Positions 44,511 through 57,631 of a stretch of 64,000 nt of DNA are shown here, in pieces. The notes under the pieces were generated by a model that saw only the letters and a program-made list of their open reading frames with translations, had not been told where the DNA came from and made no database searches. Source of the stretch: Luzula sylvatica (taxonomy: Eukaryota; Streptophyta; Magnoliopsida; Poales; Juncaceae). The stretch is taken from NCBI GenBank assembly GCA_946800325.1, contig OX326960.1, positions 17,966,893-18,030,892 on the forward strand, given 5' to 3'. Within the stretch, counting starts at the first letter, position 1. The number at the start of each line of letters is the position of its first letter. The translations under genes and the position numbers were made by a program.

Positions 44511-44966
44511 AGTCCGTTATAACGGACTTGGTGTCCGTTGTAACGGACCCTGTATAGGATGCGGGGGTGTGAGGAGGACCGTGAAAACTGCATATTCCGT
44601 TGTAACGGACTTGGAGTCCGTTGTAACGGACCTTGTATCTGATACGAGGTTGCGGGGATGCCTAGGGTGTCTATTGGAGTCCGTTGTAACGGACTGGGTC
44701 CGTTGTAACGGAGCTCTACACAGTTTGTCCGTTGTAACGGACTGTATGTTGCGTTGTAACGGACTGGTCTCTGGAAATTTGGACGAAAGTTTGCAGAAAA
44801 ATAGCGTTGTAACGGACCTAGGTTGCGTTGTAACGGACATGTTTCTGGCAAAATTTGGCCAAACTCCGAAATAAATAGCGTTGTAACGGACTGGACTTCC
44901 GTTGTAACGGAGTGCCAAGTATACTGGAGGTCCGTTGTAACGGACTATGTTGCGTTACAACGGACT
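44511..44966 (+). repeat. Array of 14 palindromic GTCCGTTGTAACGGAC motifs (element A)
   Basis: Fourteen copies of (GT)CCGTTGTAACGGA(C), an inverted repeat with a two-base centre, lie in 456 bp of leader between the primer-binding site and the gag remnant. Several are paired at about 20-bp spacing, others sit 30-60 bp apart. Variants are CCGTTATAACGG and GCGTTGTAACGG. Each half-site contains AACGG, the core bound by plant MYB/MYB3R proteins. The overlapping open frames on both strands here come from the palindromes. Function is inference. Confidence 0.85.
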
Positions 44967-45769
44967 GGTTTCTGGTTGCTGATTTTGTTTTCGTGATAAC
45001 TTTGGCTACACAACTTGGAATATTGAGTTCTTTATATCGATTTGATCGGCATCAATCATACTAGCATATAATTAGATAATTATTTAGAATAATTAGACTC
45101 CCAAATAAATACATATGCATTTATGAAAATCTTGTGATAGTGATATAATTGGATTATGTCACGGATTTAGAAAGGTGCAATGGCATGATCCCTCATAATA
45201 TTTAAGTCATGGAAATGCCTTCCATATTCACAACCACTATGATCGGTACTACGTCTCACATGGGTTAAGGCCAAAGCCGACATGGGTTATTGTAGTCATC
45301 GACGGGGTGGCAAGCGTTAAATAGGGACTGATAAGGGTTAAGGCCAAAGCCGACTTATTAGTAGTTTATTTGAACGATACGATGAGTATGGTTGTGACTT
45401 AACCGTTCTAGCCAGTAAGGGTTGAGGCCAAAGCCGACTTGATTGGAAGTTCGGGGCATAGATAGGATGCACACACGGAACTGGGATTGTATTGGATACG
45501 ATTCATCACCGAAATCCTATAAAGGTTCAAGAGTCGCATTGGATGCGATTGGATATAATCCTACCTAAATAGCGAGATCCCATTCGTCTGCCAAAGCAAC
45601 TTATGGGAGGATCGTGATATATGGATCTTGAGTGTTATGGACTTGGAGTCCCGTATCGGTATGAGGGTTATCGATTCGATAAAATAACACTATCATATAA
45701 TTATCATATAAGCATATAGATTAAGTACGCACGGTTAGGAATTAATCTTCATCATCCGTTTAGAATTAT

Positions 45770-48700
45770 GTTTTCAAGCAACACCAAATATATCGATTAG
45801 ATCGATATGATAGATGGCTTTTGGGTCGGAATTACCGTTATTAACCTTGATAGTCAAAGAATAGTTCTTAGACTTAAAGGAACGTGTTGGACACGGAAAT
45901 GGTAGATTCGGGGCTCGAGGCTTTGGTTTTAGAGAAAGCCGGGTTCGATAAACTTAAGAAGGAATCGAACAATATTACGTGCCTTGTGGTGGCATGTATA
46001 GACGCAAATTTCTCAAAATTGTTTTGAGAATTCGGGTGTATATGAAAGTAAAACACAACGCTCATGAAATAATTTCAAGAACTAGAGCGCGTTGAATGAC
46101 TCAATGCGGCTCAAAGAGTAGGTTAATTTTGAGACGCCTTATGGGTCTTTGATTAACACTCGTGTGTTGATGGTACGAGATTTGATGTTCGTGACCGAAT
46201 ATCATATGCATTCGATAGATAAGTCGATCCCGAAATTGCATATGATGCGATTTAAATTTGAATTGGAGATGCTCAGAGTTTCCGAGGAATCCAATGCATA
46301 TAGATGCGTGGATGTCCTTGTAATTCAAAAGCGGGATCGAAAGAAATATATGTCTAAGGGTATTTTGGGAAAATGTTTTCCAAACAGAAAGTTCGGATAA
46401 GGAGTTGTCCAAACTAATGACTCAAAAATGGTGAAATCCGAGGAGGATTAAACCTAGTAGTTGATTGCTTCTTTTGGCATTGCCGTCTTGGCCATATAAA
46501 CGAGATTCGCGTATCTAGATTCCATATGATGGATTGCTAGAATCATTCGAATTAGCTTCGATTGATTAATGCGATACTTATTTATTAGGCAAGACGACAA
46601 AGGGCATCATTCTCCAAAGGTTGGAGAAAGATCCAACGAATTATTGGAACTTACATTCACATGTAGATGATCCGATAAGTTCCGAGGCAAGAGGAGGCTA
46701 TCAGTATTTTGTTATGTTTATGGACGGTTAAAATAGATATGGAAATATCTATTTAATGCGTGCCGAAACGGAGACTTTTGAAAGGTTCAAAGAGTTTCAA
46801 AAACGAAATACGAAATCAACTAAGCAAGAAAATCAAAGCTTTTCGATAGGATCGAGAAGGCGAGTATTTGAGCTAAACCTTTCGATAGGATCGAAGAGGC
46901 GATATTTGAGTTATGAATATTGATGATCATTTATGATTGTGGAATCATTTCACGATTGCCTTTATTCGGAACATTGAGATGTGTCCGAAAAGAGGAAATG
47001 AACGCATGTTGGACATGGTTCGATAAATGATAAGTCAATAGGATCTCCCAAAAATATTTTGGGGATACGCCCTTGAGACAGCGGCACTAATGAATGGTTG
47101 CATTAAGATATGGACCATAAACCTTCTAATCGGTACAAAAGACACCATATGAGATATGGATCGGAATGGTTCCGAAATTGTCACTTGTACAGATTTGAGG
47201 ATGTGAGTGTATTTCGAAATTTGTTTCGGTTAAACTCAATCCCAAATCTGGAAATTGTTCGTTTATCCTTAAGGAAACTAAAGGGTATTAGTTCTAACGT
47301 CCCGACAAAAATGAAATTTTCGTGGCTCGAAGAGATGCCTTCTTGGAGGAGGACTAGATGCGCACAAGTTTGGAACTTGGTGCCATTTATCTCTATGCGG
47401 GCTAGTCGGAGTAGAATAAATCTCGAAAGAGTTCGTGATTTGAAAATGAACATTGTACCGATGAGAGTTGACATGGCTTCATCAAGAGTTGATGAACGCA
47501 AGTCGAACACACAAAGGAATTTTTCGTAGATCAAGTAGGCTATATCATAAGCCGGTAAATACGGATTTATCGAGGCTAATGATGATAGATCGAAATCATA
47601 TGATGATTCGATATCCTACAAGGATGCTATGAAAAGTTGATTCCACATGACATGGTGTCATGAAATCTGAGATTCGATCCATGTTAATTATCAAGTTCAG
47701 AACTTGATTTCATTACTTTCTGGGTTAGACCCGTGAAATGTGAGTGGGTTTTTCAAGATGACGAACCGACATGGATAGGAATACGCATATATGTAAAGCG
47801 AGGCTTTTTGCGAAGAGTTTCATGCAATTCATAGTCGGACTATGAAGAAACGTTTTCGCATGTTGCCATGCTTTCACATTCTCGAAATTCTGCTTGCCAT
47901 GGTCGCATATTACGACTATGTGATGTGGCAAAATGGATGTCAAAACCGAATTTCTTGACAGAAATTTTATGAAAGGATGTGTACTTGACACAACCTTACG
48001 GTTTTGTCGATTCATAAGAATCGGGGATAAGATATGCACGCTTTAACGATCCATATGATGGATTAGAGAAAGCTTCTCGGAATTGGAATATTCGTTTTGA
48101 CAAAATTATAAACTGTTATAAAATTGTCGAAACGAATGGAAACTTTGTGTACACATGAAGGTTAGTGGGAGCTGCGTTATATTTCTTGTACCGACAAAGG
48201 ATTTAGACGAGACCGCTTATGAATTAAGCGTGAAGATCTATAGGATAGATCTAAGAAGTTCCTCGTTCTATGTTATAGCACATATATCGACATATTGTTG
48301 AAAATGGTTTTCAACATGTAAACTCCTTGGAGGAGATAAATCGAAATGTCGAATGGCAGAAATTTTCAACGGCTCGATGTGAGACATCAAGCAGCGCGAA
48401 AAGTAATAATATGATGCCTTACATTTGATGTTAGGATCTATTATATCTGTCATGATATGTATGTGGCTATCTGTCATACAAATAAAGCGTCTAGTTCACC
48501 GTCAATAAAATTCATGGGAATCACATGAGTTTGAATGTAATTCGATTACATGAGACTAACTCTTGTGATTGTATAATGGTTATACAAATATATACATAAT
48601 GGTTATGTATATTTAAAACCCATCGGGATTTGTATTGATAGAGGTGAAGTTTATCCTTGAATACTTTGCGAAAGAATTCAGGATTTATTATCTATAATGG

Positions 48701-49140
48701 TGTGGAGGACGTGTTGGTTATAAAGAGTTATAACAAACAACAGTTTCCAAAGATGAAGCACGTCCAAATATGTAGCACGACTTTCGATCACAAAGTGTGT
48801 ACATGTTTTGCTTAAATGAAAACACGGTTATGTGGAAAGGTTCCACAAGACCAATAGTTTATGATTCTATTTACGGTGGCGAGTATATTGCGGTTATTAA
48901 TCGCAAAAGGAAGTGGTATGGATCAAGGATACATGACCAAACTCTAGTAGTCACGAGTTATCGGATTTATGGTTGTTTATTGCGTGAGACGCAATAGTAC
49001 AAGCCAAAAATGCCGAGGTCACAACCACTTCTAGCCAATACTCAGAAAATTTCATTTGATCCATGAAATTTTGTGAAAAGATGTGATCGTAGGTATTGGA
49101 AATGTTCCAATCCTGATGATGATTAACACTAGCGGGAACG
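45770..49140 (+). pseudogene. Element A decayed copia gag-pol
   Basis: Copia motifs are recognisable but spread over frames with many stops. A gag-like IDKSIPKLHMMRFKFELEML lies near 46220. An integrase region follows with SEARGGYQYFVMFMDG, TAA, NRYGNIYLMR near 46690, and AFR, TAG, DREGEYLS near 46840. KIFWGYALETAALMN is near 47060, then TPYEIWIGMVPKLSLVQI, TGA near 47150, and KLNPKSGNCSF. An RT part AYYDYVMWQ...MDVKT is near 47910, and an RNase H-like STRPIVYDSIYGGEYIA near 48850. Three stops or stop pairs (46729, 46847, 47289/47295) recur in element B at the same codons. The gag type differs from element C, so this is another copia lineage. Confidence 0.8.
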
Positions 49141-50404
49141 TGCGGACCCGTTTACAAAACCGCTCTCTCTAGTCGCGCGTGACTGTCATGCGATGACTAT
49201 GGGTATGGCGATACCTAGAGGAGGAAGAAGAGAGTAGAGTGTAGTTATCTAATACGATAGTCCTCGCAGGTTATGGGTATGGAGATACCCATAGGTAAAC
49301 GTTGTATCACCCAAATACTTAGTCCATATGAATGCATCCCTTTTAAAATTTTGTTTACTTAAATTAATATGCATTCACCTTATATGAAAACTGTGTGCTG
49401 GGTTGTGTAATATGATTGTTACATGAACCTTGATTTGAACTTGTGTGGACGTCGACATGGTTGAGGACCATGTGCAGCGAAACCGTCACACTTAAAGTGT
49501 CATTTCTAAACATCCCTAGTCGCGGGTCAGTTTGCTTAAGAGAGAAGCATTACTATTACAAGGGAATAGACTGAACGCGTACACTAGTACGTTTGCCGAG
49601 GAGATGATTATGTTTTGCTAATCATGGGACAAAGGAGTTTGTCGAATCGGGAACGTAGATATATGTTAGGTTACATGTATTGGATATGACCGAAGCCGCG
49701 AGACCATGACATGGTTTAGTCATTATAGATGGACTTGCGACGGATGGGGTTTTAGATTCTTCATACTTGAGGGGATCATTGATTGCGTTACGTGCGTAAC
49801 ACAATGCTTTGATATGATCTTACGCTCACCGTAACAGGGAGTTAAAAGGGTCATCATTGGGTATTGTCCGAAACACGGAATTCAATGTGAGTCTCCAAGA
49901 TAGGAATTGTTTATTCCGAAAGGAAGAGATATCTCTTAGGCGCCGCTCGATGAGTCGATTAACGAAACCTGCGGCCGCAGTCAATGATATTAATGGTTAA
50001 TATCGATTGAAATTTGTTAACTCAACTCGGAATCGGGGAATAAGTGTAGTTAATCAAATTATAAGGATGACTATTACCATGCCTTTTGATTAACGGATAT
50101 CGCAAACAAGAGAACTAGTAACCGCTATTCGAGATAGGCACAATGATCACAATCATTATTCGTTTAACATGGGTAGCTATGATGGAGTGACTAGATCCCG
50201 CTCATGAGCTTGTAGGTATTGGAAACAACCTACTGCCATCGTTAAGTCGAACCTACATGGTCACACAACGAGTCGTACTAAGTCGGGCTTGATCATAAAA
50301 TTGGCACATAGGATGTGCATAGCTTGGTATTTGATACGCTAGCTATATTCTCTAAAATCGTGCGTATTGGATATGCATGAGTACCTTTTAGGTAGATCTG
50401 AAAT

Positions 50405-50416
50405 TGAGTGGGAGAC
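50405..50416 (+). other. Polypurine tract of element A
   Basis: TGAGTGGGAGAC immediately before the 3' LTR, matching the GTGGGAGA-type plus-strand priming site of plant copia elements. Confidence 0.75.
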
Positions 50417-51436
50417 TGAAGGAAATACAGTTTCAGGATCAACCGTAAAAGTGTACACAAGGATAAACGAATGTAGTCGTACATTCGTAGCCATATCTTT
50501 CAGTAGGAAAATCCGATTTGAATGGTTCAAATTGGGTAAGATAGATAATTAGATTATCTATAACCTTCATGTAGAAATATATTTCATATGAACGAAGTAT
50601 AAGTGTCGTTTCTGAGAAATATCGAAAGGGTGCAACAGTATGACATACAGTTAGTAAAACAGTCATAACTTTTGCATACGAACTCCAATTGGGCTGGGCC
50701 AAATTGGGTCGAGTAGATAATGAGATTATCTACAACTTTCGTGTTGGTTGATTTTCTGTCAGAGAAATTTACCAATTTCGTCTGGACAGAATACTGAACA
50801 GGTTCATACAGTTTTCTGTGTGAAAGGGTGTATATTGGATATACATGCCTTTTGGCTAATCCTTATCCTATTAGGTATAAATAGGATTTTCTCTCTCATC
50901 TTCACTAAGGAATTCAGAAGTAATTCAAAGCAATTCATTCAGAATTATCCAGAAAATTGTGAGACAAATTTCTAGAGAGTGAAAAGGTGTAAAAGAGAGA
51001 AACCGTGAAAAGGTGTTTTACGGTTTAGAGAATCAATTCGATTAAGCAAGTTCACCGGTGCATCGTCTAGGCAGGTGCATCCGTGACCGACGTCTTGCGA
51101 TTCAAGGTGGATACACGTAGAGGAGCAACAACTGAGGCTCTCACGATTGTGATCGATTCGGACGAGTAGATTGAGTCGGAGACGAAATCAAGCGAATCGG
51201 CGAAGTCAACGAGCGGTGAAAGACGCGTGGTGTGGGACGCGCGTATTGTCACCAACGTGACAGGAGAAAGAAGGCAGCGATCAACCCTTCGTGTGCAATC
51301 AATTTTGCACCGGTAAAGATCTAACCTTCTATTTGCATCGTACCCTCGAAGTCGTGGCGTGATCTCGGGAATCGGGGAACTGGACCGGGCCTACATATCC
51401 GCTGCGCGGGCCCGGGGCCGGGGATATTCCCCTACA
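50417..51436 (+). repeat. Element A 3' LTR
   Basis: 1020 bp, no difference seen from the 5' LTR. It ends CCTACA and is followed by the target duplication GATTC, after which the LTR of element C resumes. Confidence 0.93.
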
Positions 51437-51441
51437 GATTC

Positions 51442-52191
51442 ATAGAACGAACTATGCATTAATCCATGTCCGTTCGAACGCCCTTTGGGTCCGTTCGAAC
51501 GAACCCATCGTGTTTATGAATATTTCATTTGAAACGGCAAGTTCAAATTGCAGTTAGTTCGAACGAACTATGCAATTTTTACACAGTTTGAGTGGGTTCT
51601 ATGAGTTATATAAATAGAACCATTCATGCTTCTCTCTCTCCAACCCTTTTCACAAAAATTCATTCAACATTAAAGAGAGAAAGACTTCAAGCCGTGATTC
51701 CCTAATCTCTTGATAGTGTGATTCAACACTCTAGATCCAAGATCTATCTTCGAATCTTCCCTTCTATACGATTCCCAACTCACGTGACCGATCACGTTGT
51801 AGTTCATATTAGAAACGTGTAATAGGCTAATTCTTGAATTGTAAAGCCCGCCATAGATCGATAGAAAACGTGTAAATCGATCTAGGCAAAACCTTGTACG
51901 AGTGAGTTGGAATTCAATCGAACGCCGAAACGGCACAAGACCTTCCCGGAGACGTAGGTACTTGCCACTAATCGAATCGGTCGATTAAGCAAGTAACGGG
52001 TGAGTTAAAGCTACAAAGCAACTACCTACCGAACTCCGTAACAAACATCGTGTGTTCATCTCTTTCGGTATTTGCATTATATTACTTCTATCATTTTTAA
52101 GCTTCCGCGAAATTAAGAATTGGTACACCTTAATCGAAATTGTAGATTAGAATTACCTATTCACCCCCCTCTAGGTTAGAATTAACCAACA
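51442..52191 (+). mobile_element. Element C 5' LTR, second part
   Basis: Continues the LTR broken at 43237. It has the last TTCGAACGAAC palindromes (to about 51560), a TATATAAATAG (near 51606) followed by a CT-rich start region, a leader with CACGTGACCGATCACGTTGTAG, and the end CCCCCCTCTAGGTTAGAATTAACCAACA. The primer-binding site TGGTATCAGAGC follows at 52194-52205. Homologous to the solo LTR at 22534-23935. Confidence 0.87.
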
Positions 52192-52193
52192 AT

Positions 52194-52205
52194 TGGTATC
52201 AGAGC
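52194..52205 (+). other. Primer-binding site of element C
   Basis: TGGTATCAGAGC two bases after the LTR end CCAACA. Initiator methionine tRNA type. Confidence 0.88.
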
Positions 52206-52251
52206 GAAATACTGACTGTCTCTTTGAGTAATTGACGACTTGTATACGATC

Positions 52252-54535
52252 ATGGCCAACTCTACCATTCCCAAGATGCATATTACCTATCCGGACAAAC
52301 TAGATGGTAAGAATTGGAACATTTGGAAAAGGTGCATGCTTAACGTATTCACCATTCAAGGGCTAAGATCGGTTGTTGAGATTGGTTTCACAATCGTAAC
52401 AACTACCGATGCTAGCAATAAGGTAGTATTAACATCCGAATCTTTGTTAAACGAGACCTCGGACATTTACGCCCAAAATCTAATTCTTACTAACATGGTA
52501 GGATCACTTTCTGTCCTTGTAGACGGATGTGACACATCTTATAAAATGTGGCGCGCTCTCCTAAATCGTTTTGAAGGAAACGATCAAATGAAGAGAACCA
52601 ATCTAATGGGACTCGAGCAACAATTTGATAGTTTCCGGATGATCGAAGGTGAATCCGTATATGATATGTACACTCGTATGAATCATATCAAAAACGGATT
52701 CACCGCTCTTGGAGAGTCCCTAACAAACTCTCGAGTTGTAGGTAAATTGATTCGAGCAATGCCAACGAGTTGGGAAACCCTAAGGGTGGCATTGGAAACA
52801 ATGATGGCTACACAAGACATGTCGCCCGAAGATTTGATAAGTTATTTCCGAAACTTCGAAGCACGGCTCAAGCAACTCAATCAAGAGAATGCCTCAACAT
52901 CTCGCCCCAAAGTCATTGCTCTACCCGCCGTTGATGCTAGTGACGATGAGAGTGAAATAGCTCTTTTGGTAAGAAAATTTAGGGAGTAGGACTCATGAAA
53001 GACGGTTCAACGACAACCGCAAGCGACAAAACTTGAAGCCATATTGCTTTGAGTGCAACAAGAAGGGCCACACAATCGAGACATGCTGGACTCTTCATCC
53101 CGAACATGCTCCGTGGAACAAAAAGGATGACGAGCGAAAAGATCGGGAAAGACGTGAACCACGACGCGAAAGACGACAAGACGACAAAAGTCGAGAAGAA
53201 CGGCACAAGGATAAAGGTAAAGATTTAAAAAAGAAAAAGGATTACAAAGCTCATGTAGGAAGATGGGGAGAGTCAGATGCCTCAAGTACATCATCCGAAT
53301 CGGAGTGCAACTCGGATCGAGAAACCGCGAACTTGGCACTTATGGCGACGATCACTCCTTCGGTGGACGATGTGGTGGAGAAAGCAATTCAAGCCATGCT
53401 TCTTCAAAGAGTGTCAATATCGGAACCTCTCACGCCTCACTCTCCGAGTGTTTCTTCACCCGCTTCTACGTCGAGCTCAACACATGACCTAGGTCATGAG
53501 GTATATCTCACACCCGTAATTAAGTTTATTAAGCCAACCTCAAATGCATGTTCCTTATCTAAACTAAATTCGGACCTAGAACTTGAATCTCTCGACGCAC
53601 TCTTAAGAGACGTCGATTTTCCTCATCAAAGTAAGGGTAAGGTCGAGAGCACGATAGCGGCTCTCGAGGCCAAGGTAGTATCTTTAGAATTATCCATTGG
53701 GTCTTATAAAGCACAACTAAACGAATTTAAATATTTTTCAAAATGTTAATGTCAAACCCTAAAAGGCGAGATTTCACATCTAAAAGTTGAACTTCAAAAT
53801 TTAAAAGTTGAAAATACATCCTTGAAGAAATTTTGTGCAAACCATGCATCTAGCTCTCCTTCGTTGGATGACGTTTTAAAGGGGTCATTAAAGAGACAAA
53901 AACCAAATGACAAATCGGGTCTAGGGTTCAAGATGGATATCAGTCATAAATCCGGTCCTTCCAAATCCAAAGATCAAAAATCAAAATGGGAGAACAATTG
54001 AATCAATAGTCATGGAAATGTTTTCATGTACCGTGACTATACTAAGGGTAAAAGTGGTAAAATGGAACAACATAAAAATGTTAGGGTTAATAATAGGAAT
54101 AATCATTTTACACAAACTACATCTTATAGACGTACCAATTTGGGACGAACCGATTGCTTATTCAAACGGGGACCAAATGGGTATTTCTATGAGGTGAAGC
54201 AAAACACCGACGCTTCGTATCAAACAAGGGCTCCCAAACATTTCACTAACACACACAAATATTTTTCAACGAGAAACTATTGTGAAAACCCGACCAAACC
54301 GAAAATTCAAAAGACCAACTACTCAAACCAACTCTCGAGTCATTTCGTCAAGAGTTCCGAGACTCTCAACAAACCTACAATTGCTTTTTGCAATTATTGT
54401 TGTAAATTAGGGCACATCTCCACTAGTTGCGATCTTCGCAATCCTAAAAATAACTCTCATGTTATGTGGATGCGTAAAGATAGACACACCATGGGTCCCT
54501 CCACCTCAAAGGGTGTTGGACCATCAAGGAAGTAA
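52252..54535 (+). pseudogene. Element C copia gag (frameshift and stops)
   Basis: Starts ATGGCC at 52252. Residues 1 to about 230 form a UBN2-type gag (YPDKLDGKNWNIWKRCMLNV, MWRALLNRFEGNDQMKRTNL, VGKLIRAMPTSWETLRVALE). The frame breaks near 52987 (TAG) and resumes in another frame at 53033 with a CCHC knuckle, CFECNKKGHTIETC. A charged Arg/Lys/Asp region and a coiled-coil-like part (TIAALEAKVVSLELSIGSYK) follow. There are stops TAA at 53747 and TGA at about 53999, then a second knuckle CNYCCKLGHISTSC, and the gag end at 54533. Long gag with two knuckles and a coiled coil suggests a Sirevirus-like copia lineage (inference). Confidence 0.85.
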
Positions 54536-54664
54536 GTCATGTGTGACTTCGTACTCCCTCACCCTACTACCATAAGCCAAATATTGAGGGGGAGTATTAG
54601 TATAAGAATTCATATCAGATAAATTTTTTGTTATGAATGTTCAACTAATATGGATTTCTTATAG
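54536..54664 (+). other. Element C gag-pol spacer
   Basis: Contains GTAAGTCATG right at the gag end, ATATTGAGGGGGAGTATTAG (like a polypurine tract) and TTTCTTATAG directly before the pol ATG. Gag and pol lie in the same frame on either side. Homologous to 17801-17937, where the borders would splice in frame. Here the donor is shifted and would not. Confidence 0.4.
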
Positions 54665-56539
54665 ATGTGCCTAAGTTCCTCAAATAAGTCATCGAAATGG
54701 TGTCTAGACAGTGGGTGTTCTAGACACTTGACTTGGAACCGAGACATGTTCAAATCTCTCAAACCTTTCAAAGGAGGAGACGTTACTTTCGGAGGAAACC
54801 AAAAAGGTAAAATTGTCGGTATTGGCTCTATAGGAACCACCAATTGGACCTTAGAAAATGTGTACCTAGTTGTAGGGTTAAAACACAACCTAATTAGCAT
54901 AAGCCAATTGTGTGATGCCGGATATTGTGTGAAGTTCGATCAATCCTCGTGTAAAATTGATCGAACGTTAGACAATATTTCGGTGTGCAAGGGAACCCGA
55001 CACGATAATTTGTACTACTTCGATTTCAAATCATTCGTGCCGGGAGTCCATTGTCTCACCGCTTTGGAATCAACCTCGCGTCTATGGCATAGGAGACTAG
55101 GTCATATAGGCATGGAGACAATTCATCGGTTATCCAAAAAGGAACTCGTTAGAGGGTTACCTTCTCATAAACTAAAATTGGAAGGACTATGCGATGCGTG
55201 TGAAAAGGGTAAGCACACAAAATCCTCGAATTTCATGTCAAAGGACATCGTCACGACAAAACGACCTCTACAACTCATCCATCTCGATCTTTGCGGACCT
55301 ATGAGCGTCTCCAGCTTAGGTAATAAAAGGTATATGTTTGTAATTGTCGATGATTATTCACGTTTTACTTGGGTATATTATCTTCTTCATAAAAGTGAAA
55401 CGTGTGACATATTTATCAAATTTTGCACATTTGTCGAAAACGAGAGAAATACTTCCATTGTCTCTATTCGAAGTGATAATGGAGGTGAATTCAAAAATGC
55501 AAAGTTTGATTAATATTGTCACAGTAAGGGATATATACGTGAATTTTTGGCTCCTCACACACCTCAACAAAATGGTGTAGTTGAGAGCAAAAATCGCACG
55601 TTAATTGAACTTGCTCGTACCATGCTCAATGAGCATCCTTCTCCAAAATATCTTTGGGCCGAAGCGGTTAACACCGCGTGTCATGTCGCTAATCGACTTA
55701 GCCTAAGACCATTTTTGAAGAAAACGCCCTATGAGCTATGGTACGGACGAAATCCAAATGTCTCGTACATGAAAGTATTTGGATGCAAAAGTTTCATCTT
55801 AAATGAGTCGAATAATATAGACAAACTTGATCCAAAATCAATTGAAGGAATTTTTTTGGGATATTCGAGTACCAGTAAAGCGTATAGGGTTTACATAAAA
55901 TCCTCGCGGATAGTATGTGAGTCTGTTCATGTACACTTTGATGAAACTAACAAAGAAGCCGAGAAAGGTAGTCAAAATGTAGGTACACTAGAAGAAGAAG
56001 AAAATGTGGAGGTATCGCAAGGATCCACGTCACTCGAGCATAGATTCCTAGACCTCACCCTCGATGAAGTGGAAGATCAAGCAAGTGTTCCGGAAGTTCG
56101 AGACGAAGGCGAAGTCCAAACTCACTACCAAATTCCCGAAGTCCTCCGAGAAGTATCGGCTCATCCCCTCTCAAATGTTGTCGGGGATCTAAGAGATGGA
56201 GTTCGAACTCGGTCACGCATCCATAACTATGTAGCTCACTGCGCATATCTCTCTCACATCGAACCGAAATCCTTCAAAGAAGCCAACAATGATGAGGATT
56301 GGATATTGGCTATGCAAGAGAAGTTAGAGCAATTCGAGCGAAACAAAGTGTGGACCTTGGTACCAAGACCTATGACAAGATCCATCATCGGCACTCGATG
56401 GATCTATCGAAACAAGTTATACGAGCACGGAAATGTGGTGCGAAACAAAGCGAGACTTGTGGCTCAAGGTTTCAAACAACAAGAGGGCATCGACTTTGAA
56501 GAAACTTTCGCCCCCGTAGCCCGTTTGGAATCCATTTGA
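54665..56539 (+). pseudogene. Element C copia protease and integrase, start of RT
   Basis: Same frame as the second gag part. Protease [13 protein letters not shown], pre-integrase HRRLGHIGMETIHRLSK with CDACEKGKH, integrase [18 protein letters not shown] and IRSDNGGEF (catalytic Asp kept), then a TAA at 55511 where the satellite-embedded relative has Glu. It continues with [37 protein letters not shown], a variable acidic region and the RT entrance [20 protein letters not shown] to [10 protein letters not shown]. There it meets TGA (56537), probably from CGA. Confidence 0.88.
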
Positions 56540-57631
56540 CTTCTTTTGGCTTACGCCGCCATCGAAGGGTTCACTCTTTACCAAATGGACGTGAAGAGTG
56601 CATTTCTAAACGGAGAAATCGAAGAAGAAGTGTACGTCGAACAACCCCCGGGGTTCAAAGATCCGAAATACCCCAATCACGTGTGCAAACTCTCAAAAGC
56701 TCTATACGGGTTAAAGCAAGCTCCTCGAGCATGGTATGGACGTCTATCGACATTCCTCCTTTCCAATGGATTCGAGCGGGGCAAGACCGACACCACCCTC
56801 TTCACACGTAAAAAGGGAGATTCTATTTTGCTTATTCAAATCTATGTAGATGATATTATTTTTGGATCTAGTGACCCGGCACTTGCCGAAGATTTTTCTA
56901 TTCTCATGCATAGTGAATTCGCCATGAGCATGATGGGTGAACTCACTTTCTTCCTCGGACTTCAAGTCAAACAATCATCCGAGGGAATCTTCGTAAATCA
57001 ATCCAAATATACTCGCGAACTCCTCAAGAGATTCGAGCTAGACCAAACGAAGACGAGCGACACGCCCATGGCCAAGGAGTCTAAATTGGATGCGGATGAG
57101 GACGGCGAAGCTTTCGACATAACTGAATATCGAGGAATGATCGGGAGCTTACTCTACCTCACAGCAAGTCGACCCGACATAATGTTCGCCGTATGTCTAT
57201 GTGCCCGGTTCCAAGCAAACCCTAAGGTATCTCACTACACCGCGGTAAAACGCATATTTAGGTACCTCAAGGGAACAATCGACTTAGGGATTTGGTATGG
57301 CCATAGTGGTAATCTCGCCTTGATAGGGTATACGGATGCGGATTTTAAATGATCTCGGGTTGACCGCAAAAGTACGAGTGGAACTTGCCAATTCATAGGC
57401 GGGTCACTCGTCTCGTGGTCAAGCCGAAAGCAACATTCCGTTGCCTTATCAACGGCCGAGGCCGAATATGTCGCGGCGGGAAGTTGTTGTGCCCAACTAC
57501 TATGGCTAAACCAAACTCTCGGCGACTACGGGATACATTTTCGAAAAATCCCCATATTGTGCGACAACAATAGCGCAATATGCATCTCGAAAAATCCCGT
57601 CCACCACTCGAGAACAAAACATATATACATC
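56540..57631 (+). pseudogene. Element C copia reverse transcriptase and RNase H, truncated
   Basis: Continues the frame after the TGA. RT motifs are [34 protein letters not shown] and the catalytic YVDDIIF. Then come [20 protein letters not shown] and [13 protein letters not shown], a TGA after YTDADFK (57350), and RNase H VDRKSTSGTCQFIG, STAEAEYVAAGSC, LCDNNSAICISKNPVHHSRT ending at KHIYI. There element B is inserted. The rest of the RNase H, the polypurine tract and the 3' LTR lie beyond the window. Confidence 0.9.

Larger units (their letters stand above)
43238..51436 (+). mobile_element. Element A: complete, non-autonomous copia LTR retrotransposon
   Basis: An 8.2-kb element with two 1020-bp LTRs that look identical by eye (same length, and long stretches compared without a difference). 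They start TGAAGG and end CCTACA. The target duplication is GATTC (43233-43237 and 51437-51441), inside the LTR of element C. Primer-binding site at 44259, palindrome array at 44511-44966, decayed gag-pol at about 45770-49140, polypurine tract just before 50417. No long open frame, so its proteins must come from elsewhere. Identical LTRs imply very recent insertion. Confidence 0.92.

Noticed and set aside
44461..44918. Overlapping open frames of 114-137 codons on both strands
   Set aside because: Both strands read repeated VVTDL/PLQRN-type text, an artefact of the CCGTTGTAACGG palindromes.
46101..46412. Antisense open frame of 103 codons in element A, with a 103-codon match at 60627-60938 in element B
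   Set aside because: It lies opposite the decayed gag. The similarity is explained by the nucleotide relatedness of A and B and by the absence of stops on the opposite strand. No known family, start context or conserved pattern supports it.
47110..47529. 139-codon open frame in element A beginning MDHKPSNRYKRHHM
   Set aside because: The homologous copia integrase text lies in a different frame with stops (TPYEIWIGMVPKLS...), so this frame is a shadow of the decayed pol.
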